From IMG/VR virus record IMGVR_UViG_3300033153_002797, positions 1 to 43,984 of that record: a stretch of DNA of 43,984 nt. One strand, written 5' to 3'. The DNA comes from a virus. Both the position numbers and the translations under genes were made by a program. Position 1 is the first letter of the stretch. Every line of letters starts with the position of its first letter. Of the stretch, positions 36,320 to 41,947 are shown one piece after another. The notes beneath the pieces are model-generated. The model had not been told where the DNA came from and searched no databases. It worked only from the letters and a program-made list of their open reading frames with translations.

Positions 36320-36508
36320 ATGCCGAGAGAGTTTGAGGTTGGCGATTTGGTGCGTTTGGTCTCGGGCAGTCCGTTGCTGACGGTGACGGAGGCGCATCCC
36401 GTTGGAATTCCCCATGTTGGCGTTGAGTGGATGGTAGATGGGGAGGTGCGCACCCATGTTTTCCCTGTTGTGGCTCTCCGTTTGGATGAGGAGGTGAGCG
36501 ATGCCTGA
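36320..36508 (+). CDS. YodC/DUF2158-like small protein
   Basis: 62 residues. Val-Gly-Asp-Leu-Val-Arg-Leu-Val-Ser-Gly-Ser-Pro-Leu-Leu-Thr-Val (7-22), then a Val-Glu-Trp strand and a Phe-Pro-Val-Val-Ala-Leu end, match the DUF2158 (YodC) pattern of a small SH3-like beta barrel. The family has no assigned function and is frequent in phages. Excellent ribosome site AAAGGAGG. This gene and the next two use more T-ending codons than the flanking genes, by eye. Confidence 0.75.
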   Translation: MPREFEVGDLVRLVSGSPLLTVTEAHPVGIPHVGVEWMVDGEVRTHVFPVVALRLDEEVSDA

Positions 36509-36710
36509 GATACCGGAGTATATGCGTTGTAATCGGTGCGTTTGGTATGAGCCGATCGCTCTGGGGGATGCCTGTTTTTACGAGGATGGGCATGGGGAGT
36601 GTTCGTCCAATTACTCGACGCCGAAGTACAGGCTGTCTACTAGTTGTGAGGCCGATGGTTCCTGTGGGATGTTTGCTTCATCTTGGCCGAAGGAGAACAA
36701 AGATGCCTGA
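36501..36710 (+). CDS. 69-residue Cys-rich protein
   Basis: Cys-Asn-Arg-Cys-Val-Trp-Tyr (10-16), Cys-Phe, Gly-Glu-Cys, a Ser-Cys and a Ser-Cys-Gly-Met-Phe end. The arrangement parallels the 20683 product (Cys-X2-Cys-X-Trp-Phe start), so a similar zinc fold is likely. It overlaps its neighbours by 8 nt on each side. Function unknown. Confidence 0.68.
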   Translation: MPEIPEYMRCNRCVWYEPIALGDACFYEDGHGECSSNYSTPKYRLSTSCEADGSCGMFASSWPKENKDA

Positions 36711-37341
36711 GGAGCGCAGAGAGATAGTTCGTGAGGAGTTGCCTGCTGAGTTGGAGGCGGAGCTACCCCCGGTGCCGAATCCTGAGCCTGAGCACCCACC
36801 TGTTGAGCCTGACCCGTCTCTGTCTGGCACAGAGGAGCGGAGCGGTACGGTTCAGTCTCCGTCTCTTGACGCTTCTGGTGTCATTCGTCCCTGCAAAGTC
36901 TGCGGGGTGAGCCTGGAGGGTGAGCATCCCCGGCGTGAAACCTGCAAACCGTGTCAGGCTGACAAGCAGAAGCAGCGGAACGTGGAGTTTGCGGCCAAGG
37001 AGGAAGCGTTACCGGAGGATGAGCGGGCCGGGGCTTTGGGGTTCGTGATGCCGGTTTTGGTGATTGTGGAGGGTGAGAACCCGGACATTACAGGGTGGGT
37101 GGTGTCGATCTACAAGCTGATGAAGCACCATTTCGGGCTATCCAAGAACGGGATTTCGGCTGTTCTGGACTCGTTTCGGGTTGGTGCCCCGCTGAGTGTG
37201 GCGGTGGGGTTGTACGCTGAGATGGTGGAACAGTTGTCCGGGCTGGAGTTCGCCGATGAGGCTACCAAGATCGGGCTGATTTGCGCTGCCCTGGAGAAGT
37301 GCCTTGGGAAAGACATTGCGCAGAAGTGGAAGGCGTTTTGA
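36703..37341 (+). CDS. Packaging-operon protein with Pro/Glu tail and zinc ribbon
   Basis: 212 residues from ATG 36703. The first 65 residues are Pro/Glu-rich and disordered. Then come Cys-Lys-Val-Cys-Gly-Val-Ser-Leu (about 64-71) and Cys-Lys-Pro-Cys-Gln (about 83-87), a likely zinc ribbon. The C-terminal 110 residues are a helical domain. Function unknown. A DNA-binding packaging factor, or the real small terminase, are possible given the position before the large terminase. Confidence 0.68.
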   Translation: MPEERREIVREELPAELEAELPPVPNPEPEHPPVEPDPSLSGTEERSGTVQSPSLDASGVIRPCKVCGVSLEGEHPRRETCKPCQADKQKQRNVEFAAKEEALPEDERAGALGFVMPVLVIVEGENPDITGWVVSIYKLMKHHFGLSKNGISAVLDSFRVGAPLSVAVGLYAEMVEQLSGLEFADEATKIGLICAALEKCLGKDIAQKWKAF

Positions 37342-37342
37342 G

Positions 37343-37741
37343 ATGAGCGACAGAGCGATACTCCGGCTGACTCAGGAAGTTGACGCCTGCCTGATTGACT
37401 TGGAGGCGCAAGACGCTTTGACCGAGTCGTTTCTGTCCGACATCGACACTCTCCGCGCTGCTCTGGAGAAATCCCAAGCACAAGTCATGGAACTCACCAC
37501 CAAGCTGAAGGAGGCTCAAACCATTCTGGACAATCACATGATTGCTCTTGGCAAGGGCTTTCAGACGGGCGAGGCTGCTGAAATTATCAAGGCGGCGCAG
37601 GACGAGGTTCAAAAGCAGGAAGCCAAGTCCGACGACGAGCTTCTGATGGAACGCAACGTCGCTCTGGGCTACGTCGATGGCGTCATCAAGAAACAGGACG
37701 CGGACGTGGAGCCTCCGTTCGTCAGTGGGGATGAGCAATAA
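37343..37741 (+). CDS. Coiled-coil protein in the packaging operon
   Basis: 132 residues, acidic, with a long heptad-patterned helix (about 3-95: Leu/Ile/Val every 3-4 residues, many Gln/Glu/Lys). The C-terminal acidic tail has Asp-Ala-Asp-Val-Glu-Pro. No family recognised. The stop overlaps the next ATG. Confidence 0.65.
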   Translation: MSDRAILRLTQEVDACLIDLEAQDALTESFLSDIDTLRAALEKSQAQVMELTTKLKEAQTILDNHMIALGKGFQTGEAAEIIKAAQDEVQKQEAKSDDELLMERNVALGYVDGVIKKQDADVEPPFVSGDEQ

Positions 37742-37926
37742 TGTTGGCTCAACCCCTGAAGCTCGAAACTCCGCGCTCGGTAGAGGTCGTGCAAGTGGTG
37801 AGGGTCGTCGCCGCTCGTGGACACGGAAACGCGAACGATCCGATCCGCGAGGTGACGCAATACTGGTCGCCCGATGGCAAGCTCCTTGCTGAGTATGACT
37901 CGGAAGTCGTGCGGTACGAGGCGTGA
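37741..37926 (+). CDS. 61-residue protein of unknown function
   Basis: Beta-rich: Val-Glu-Val-Val-Gln-Val-Val-Arg-Val-Val (14-23), then Gln-Tyr-Trp-Ser-Pro-Asp-Gly-Lys-Leu-Leu-Ala-Glu-Tyr. The latter is a common strand-turn-strand of small phage proteins. Its stop overlaps the GTG of the phosphodiesterase-like gene. Confidence 0.62.
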   Translation: MLAQPLKLETPRSVEVVQVVRVVAARGHGNANDPIREVTQYWSPDGKLLAEYDSEVVRYEA

Positions 37927-38666
37927 AATCCCTCGCGGTGATTACGCTGGATTCCGTCCGCTTCGATCAGATCATCGCCGCCAACACCCCCTTCCTCGAC
38001 TCTCTCGGCAAAATCTACCCTGCTCGTTCTCACGCCGATTCCACTTTCCCATCCCACATGGCACTGCTCTCCGGAAACCTCAACTGGCCGGATTTCATCT
38101 CCAACAAGTCCATGCTCAAACCACCGTGGATGCCGTCATGGTTCAAGAGCAAGGGCTACACCACCATCTGTGCCGCCGCCCTGCCCTGGATTCGCAAGGA
38201 GTTCTTCGGTAAGGACTTCATGCACTTCTTCGAGCAACCGCTCTCAGCAGACGGCTCCATGATGCCGCTCCCACAGATGCTCCGAGATGTCGATTGGGTG
38301 GCTCAGGAGCCGAACTTCCTGTGCATGAACATCGGGGAGTCGCACTTTCCCTACGATCCCGACATGAAGAACGCCTCACGCCAACTGATGCTCGACGACA
38401 TGATCAACAACCCGAAGCAAATCCACCCCAAGATGGGCGAGGCCATGAAATCCGATCAGCGAGAGACAATCTCGTGGGTGGACGCTCGTCTCGGCAGATT
38501 CTTCCAGGAGCGGGAAGACTGGATTGTGTTCATAACCGCAGATCACGGTGAAATGTTCGGGGAGCATGGACTCTGGATTCACGGGCACGGGTGTTTCGAG
38601 GAAGAGGTCAACGTCTTCGCGGTCTGCAACGATTGGGATGCGCTGATTACGGGGGATTTCGAGTGA
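37923..38666 (+). CDS. Alkaline-phosphatase superfamily enzyme (NPP/sulfatase-like)
   Basis: 247 residues, GTG start in the previous stop. The N-terminal metal Asp is in Val-Ile-Thr-Leu-Asp10-Ser-Val-Arg. The nucleophile region is Ser-Thr41-Phe-Pro-Ser-His-Met-Ala-Leu-Leu-Ser-Gly, almost the Thr-Phe-Pro-Asn-His box of nucleotide pyrophosphatase/phosphodiesterases, where Thr is the nucleophile (sulfatases have Cys or Ser with Arg). The second metal set is Phe-Ile-Thr-Ala-Asp207-His208-Gly-Glu-Met with a later His220-Gly-His. These enzymes cut phosphodiester, phosphonate or sulfate esters using two metals. About 250 residues is short for the family. The substrate is unknown; no signal peptide, so it acts in the cytoplasm. 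It is unusual for a phage and lies in the packaging operon. Confidence 0.82.
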   Translation: MKSLAVITLDSVRFDQIIAANTPFLDSLGKIYPARSHADSTFPSHMALLSGNLNWPDFISNKSMLKPPWMPSWFKSKGYTTICAAALPWIRKEFFGKDFMHFFEQPLSADGSMMPLPQMLRDVDWVAQEPNFLCMNIGESHFPYDPDMKNASRQLMLDDMINNPKQIHPKMGEAMKSDQRETISWVDARLGRFFQEREDWIVFITADHGEMFGEHGLWIHGHGCFEEEVNVFAVCNDWDALITGDFE

Positions 38667-38803
38667 CAGTCACCAAGACACAGCGGTTCGGGATGGCATA
38701 TTTCGGGCGTCCGTGGGTGGTGGTGGTCCGCACCGGCAACAACAAGGCTACTCACCGCTTCAAGACGGAGCCCGAAGCAGACACCTTCATCGCTGAACTC
38801 TGA
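38663..38803 (+). CDS. 46-residue protein before large terminase
   Basis: GTG start in the previous stop. A small beta protein (Trp-Val-Val-Val-Val-Arg) ending with Asp-Thr-Phe-Ile-Ala-Glu-Leu. Its stop overlaps the terminase ATG (TGATG), and terminase has no ribosome site of its own, so it probably couples terminase translation. Confidence 0.6.
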   Translation: MTVTKTQRFGMAYFGRPWVVVVRTGNNKATHRFKTEPEADTFIAEL

Positions 38804-40344
38804 TGGTGAAAAAGTACGACAAGAGAATCACGGATACCATCAAATTGTGCAGACAAGCCCCTTGGCTTGTTTTCATCCCCAAGTACCGAGGCAACGTTGC
38901 CGTCCTCGACATTGCGGGAGTTTCTGAGAAGCGCAAGACGGGTGTCCCCCGATACCTCACCGCGCCTCAGCAAGAGTTCATGTCGTCTCAGGCTGACGAG
39001 CGGTGGTTTGTGGGCTCCAACCGCTCTGGAAAAACGTTTGGTGGTGCGTTGGAGACGGCCTTTTGGGCGAACGGCATCCACCCTTTCAGGCAAGTCCCTG
39101 AACCACCAAACCTCATCTGGGCTGGCTTCCCCGACTTCAAGAACCACGGACGCCCCATTACCGTTCCACTGCTCAAGTGGGCTTTGGGCAAGCTCGACGT
39201 GGAATACCAGAGAGCAGCAGACAAATTCATCGTCACAGCCGCTAATGGTGCAGAGTCCATCATCTACCTGAAGTCCTACGACTCCGGTGCGGACAAGTGG
39301 CAAGGTGACGCCCCCGATCTGATCTGGTTTGACGAAGTTCCCCAGGATCAGGGCATTTACGACGAAGCCTGTATGCGGATTGGGGAAGAAGAAGCCCTGA
39401 ACATCATCGGCACCATGACGCCGCTGAACCAATGCGCCTGGCTCTACTCCGACGTGTACGAGCCTTGGGTGGACGCCAACAAGCCCAAGGACATGATCTT
39501 CATCAACGCGGACATCTACTCAAACCCCCACCTCTCGAAGGCTGCGGTAAAGAAGGCCGAGACAAAATACGCAAATGATCCTGATCAGGCAAAAGTCAGG
39601 CTCAAAGGAGAGTGGGCACACATCGCCGGGCGGATCTACCCGATGCTCTCCGCACTGGTCCACATCATTCCCGACTTCGAGATCCCTGGCGTACATCGGG
39701 CCGTGAAAGATGGGGAGGAACCGTGGACTCTCTACCGCGCTATCGACGTTGGCATCCGCAACAATTCCGTCGTGCTGTGGATAGCCGTTTCCCCCGATGG
39801 ATTGTGCTACATTTATCGAGAGCTTTGCAAGTCCGACACCAGCATACCCACCATGTGTACCATCGCGCTCGCCATGGAAACCGCCCACGAGAAGGCCACC
39901 GGATTTGTCTACAGCGTTATCGACCCCTCCTCAACCCAACGCGATCCGGCGACTGGCTTCGCTAGGGTTGACACCTACGCCACCAACGGAATCACCTGTA
40001 TCACCGGCAACAACAAGTTCGTGCACGGAACAGGCAGGATGAAGGATGCTTTCGCCTTCAAGCGGGAAGAGAGCACCGGGATTTTGGTATCGCCCCCGAA
40101 GTATCGCTTCTTCAAGACGTGTCCGATAACGTGGAAAGAGCATCGACGGTACGCTTATGCGGCGGCGGCAGGATCGTCCGTGGTGGATCCCAGAGAAAGT
40201 GCGCTGAAAAAGGACGATCATTGCTGCGACGCGATTCGTTATTTGGAGGCCACCAACCAAGGCCCCTTGTTCCGCACTCAGGAACCGGACGAATACGAAT
40301 TCGCGGATGCTCAGTATACGGAAGACGAGACAACGGGCTACTGA
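38803..40344 (+). CDS. terL: Terminase large subunit
   Basis: 513 residues. The ATPase part has Walker A Gly-Ser-Asn-Arg-Ser-Gly-Lys-Thr (71-78), Walker B Leu-Ile-Trp-Phe-Asp177-Glu178 and coupling motif Gly-Thr-Met-Thr-Pro (203-207). The RNase H-like nuclease part has Asp315 in Ala-Ile-Asp-Val-Gly, Asp374 in Val-Ile-Asp-Pro-Ser, and Asp476 in His-Cys-Cys-Asp-Ala-Ile-Arg-Tyr. It pumps DNA into the procapsid through the portal and cuts it. Length is normal. It is separated from the portal by two ParB-associated genes, rather than adjacent as is common. Confidence 0.95.
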   Translation: MVKKYDKRITDTIKLCRQAPWLVFIPKYRGNVAVLDIAGVSEKRKTGVPRYLTAPQQEFMSSQADERWFVGSNRSGKTFGGALETAFWANGIHPFRQVPEPPNLIWAGFPDFKNHGRPITVPLLKWALGKLDVEYQRAADKFIVTAANGAESIIYLKSYDSGADKWQGDAPDLIWFDEVPQDQGIYDEACMRIGEEEALNIIGTMTPLNQCAWLYSDVYEPWVDANKPKDMIFINADIYSNPHLSKAAVKKAETKYANDPDQAKVRLKGEWAHIAGRIYPMLSALVHIIPDFEIPGVHRAVKDGEEPWTLYRAIDVGIRNNSVVLWIAVSPDGLCYIYRELCKSDTSIPTMCTIALAMETAHEKATGFVYSVIDPSSTQRDPATGFARVDTYATNGITCITGNNKFVHGTGRMKDAFAFKREESTGILVSPPKYRFFKTCPITWKEHRRYAYAAAAGSSVVDPRESALKKDDHCCDAIRYLEATNQGPLFRTQEPDEYEFADAQYTEDETTGY

Positions 40345-40355
40345 CGTGGTATAGT
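40327..40355 (+). promoter_or_regulatory. Extended -10 promoter at the end of terL
   Basis: GAGACA (40327-40332, 4 of 6 consensus), 17-bp spacer, TATAGT (40350-40355) preceded by TG at 40347-40348 (extended -10). A GTG at 40362 and ATG at 40365 follow, the GTG exactly 6 nt past the hexamer, so the mRNA would be leaderless. Confidence 0.6.
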
Positions 40356-40364
40356 GTTAGCGTG

Positions 40365-40469
40365 ATGGCTACCGGACACGAAACCAATGCCCCTGCCCTG
40401 AGCGGAAATCCCTTCCGGTTTCCATCACGCGCTCTCGGTGGGGGCTCTTTGATTCTGGAGGAAATATGA
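40365..40469 (+). CDS. 34-residue leader ORF before the 40466 gene
   Basis: Starts at or 3 nt after the predicted transcription start (GTG 40362 / ATG 40365) and has no ribosome site. It ends overlapping the next ATG (ATGA 40466-40469). The peptide is Gly/Pro/Ser-rich and not protein-like. A small hairpin (GGAAA...TTTCC near 40407-40425) lies within. It may carry leaderless-initiated ribosomes into the next gene, which also has its own GGAGG. Confidence 0.4.
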   Translation: MATGHETNAPALSGNPFRFPSRALGGGSLILEEI

Positions 40470-41080
40470 CGAACGAACTTCTCACGAAGGATGAAGCAGA
40501 TCGAATGCTCTCCTTGGAGAGTGCCATCGAGCAAGGCGTTAAGACGTTCGTTGAGGTGGGTGCCGCCCTGATGGAGATCAGGGAGTCCAGGCTCTACCGG
40601 GTGTCCCACAAGACGTTCGAGGCGTACTGCAAGGAGCGGTGGGATATGTCGAAAACGAACGCGAACCGTCTGATTGGGTCCGCGACTGTTGTCGAGAATT
40701 TGGCACCAATTGGTGTCAAACCGCAGAGTGAAGCCCAAGCCCGCCCACTCACTGCGCTTGAACCTGAAGATCAGGTAGAGGTGTGGGGAGAGGTGGTGGA
40801 GAAAGCCAAGGAAGAGGATCGCCCTGTCACGGCAAAGGACGTTACTCGCGCCGTGAAGGAGCGGACCAAGCCCACGGAGAAGGCAGAACCGAAACCAACG
40901 GGCGCGTTGCCCAAAGGCTTCTGCAACCGGAAGGAGATGGACACGGTAAGCGACATCGTTTTCCGGTTGCAGTCTACGGCGAGCGTCATCCGCAAGCAGT
41001 TCAAGGGATGGCACAAGTCGAACAAGGAACGAGTGATGGATGCCGCATCGGAAGTTCAGGCGGCTTTAGGAAGGGAATGA
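40466..41080 (+). CDS. DNA-binding helical protein linked to a ParB-like gene
   Basis: 204 residues. The N-terminal part has Val-Gly-Ala-Ala-Leu-Met-Glu-Ile-Arg-Glu-Ser-Arg-Leu-Tyr-Arg (31-45), then Thr-Phe-Glu-Ala-Tyr-Cys-Lys-Glu-Arg-Trp and Asn-Ala-Asn-Arg-Leu-Ile-Gly-Ser-Ala. The block Glu-Ala-Gln-Ala-Arg-Pro-Leu-Thr-Ala-Leu with Val-Trp follows. This is the pattern of HTH proteins found beside ParB-like proteins in phages and plasmids. The middle is a Lys/Pro/Glu linker; the C-terminal helices are basic. It probably binds a specific DNA site, perhaps near the packaging start. Confidence 0.78.
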   Translation: MTNELLTKDEADRMLSLESAIEQGVKTFVEVGAALMEIRESRLYRVSHKTFEAYCKERWDMSKTNANRLIGSATVVENLAPIGVKPQSEAQARPLTALEPEDQVEVWGEVVEKAKEEDRPVTAKDVTRAVKERTKPTEKAEPKPTGALPKGFCNRKEMDTVSDIVFRLQSTASVIRKQFKGWHKSNKERVMDAASEVQAALGRE

Positions 41081-41083
41081 TCC

Positions 41084-41854
41084 ATGGAATATGGGAACAA
41101 AGGACGATGGCGACAACTGAGCCCTAAGAGCATCTACCTCGACGCGAAGTATCAGCGCGACACGAGCCTGAGACGTGCCAAGAAGATTGCCGCAGAGTTT
41201 CAGTGGTGCTTCTTTGGTTGCGTGGTGGTGTCCAAGCGCAAGGGGTCGTTCTACGCCATTGACGGTGGACACCGTCTGGTAGCGGCGTGCATGATGGATC
41301 TCCCTCAAGTCCCGTGCATCGTCTTCGATGGGATGTCGTTGCAGCGCGAAGCAGAGGCGTTCGTGCGGTGGAATAACACCCCACGTCCATCCTCGATCCA
41401 ACTGTGGCAGTCTAACCTCTCTGCGGAAGAACCTAATACGATGGGTGCCCACAAAGTCCTCGTCGCCAACAACTTCCGCATTGGCAGCAGCACCAACGGC
41501 GACCGTCGCGTGATCCGCTCTCCGGTGGTCATCTTGCGCCTGTACCGTTTCGGCATCTTGCACGACACTCTTCATGTGATGTGCGGTTGCTGGCCGGATA
41601 GCGGCGTTCTGAACAGCGGGCTGGTGATTGCTGGCGTGGGCCGGTTCATCCGCATGTACCGCGACTCCAAAGATCCGATCCAGAGCGGCGATATGATGAA
41701 GAAGATCCGCTCTTGGAGTTTGGAGAAGATCGTCCGCGAAGGTATGGCGCTCACCACTCTTTCCGGGTGGAGTAGAGAGATCGCGGTTTGCTCAATCTTG
41801 GTCAAGCTCTACAACAAGGGCCTCCGCCAGCACCAGCGCATCGAGATGACGTAG
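41084..41854 (+). CDS. ParB/sulfiredoxin-fold protein (DUF6551-like)
   Basis: 256 residues, AGGGA ribosome site. The N-terminal 75 residues carry Leu-Asp-Ala-Lys-Tyr-Gln-Arg (19-25), and Tyr-Ala-Ile-Asp-Gly-Gly-His-Arg (57-64) followed by a helix, which is the ParB/Srx box that binds CTP or ATP in ParB relatives. The rest is helical, as in phage DUF6551 proteins. No HTH is obvious, so the partner at 40466 may supply DNA binding. Possible roles are segregation, transcriptional control or packaging-site marking. A strong terminator follows. Confidence 0.82.
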   Translation: MEYGNKGRWRQLSPKSIYLDAKYQRDTSLRRAKKIAAEFQWCFFGCVVVSKRKGSFYAIDGGHRLVAACMMDLPQVPCIVFDGMSLQREAEAFVRWNNTPRPSSIQLWQSNLSAEEPNTMGAHKVLVANNFRIGSSTNGDRRVIRSPVVILRLYRFGILHDTLHVMCGCWPDSGVLNSGLVIAGVGRFIRMYRDSKDPIQSGDMMKKIRSWSLEKIVREGMALTTLSGWSREIAVCSILVKLYNKGLRQHQRIEMT

Positions 41855-41862
41855 TAGCAGCC

Positions 41863-41900
41863 TACCGGGCGTGTTCAATTTTCGGACATGCCCGGTATTT
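41863..41900 (+). terminator. Strong intrinsic terminator before the portal promoter
   Basis: TACCGGGCGTGT (41863-41874) pairs with ACATGCCCGGTA (41886-41897), 12 pairs with one G-T, then TTT. It separates the packaging operon from the portal promoter 13 nt downstream. Confidence 0.75.
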
Positions 41901-41912
41901 GGACAGTTTCTC

Positions 41913-41941
41913 TTGACATAGCGTAAACCTAGACTTACGTT
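41913..41941 (+). promoter_or_regulatory. Leaderless portal promoter
   Basis: TTGACA (41913-41918, perfect -35), 17-bp spacer, TACGTT (41936-41941), 6 nt, then the portal ATG at 41948. There is no ribosome site before this ATG, so the head operon is predicted to begin on its own start codon. Confidence 0.65.
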
Positions 41942-41947
41942 TCTCGC

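Noticed and set aside
36103-36457. Minus-strand open frames over the gene-free stretch and the start of the packaging operon
   Set aside because: Low-complexity His/Ser/Pro/Thr products, and they overlap the promoter, ribosome site and DUF2158-like gene on the plus strand.
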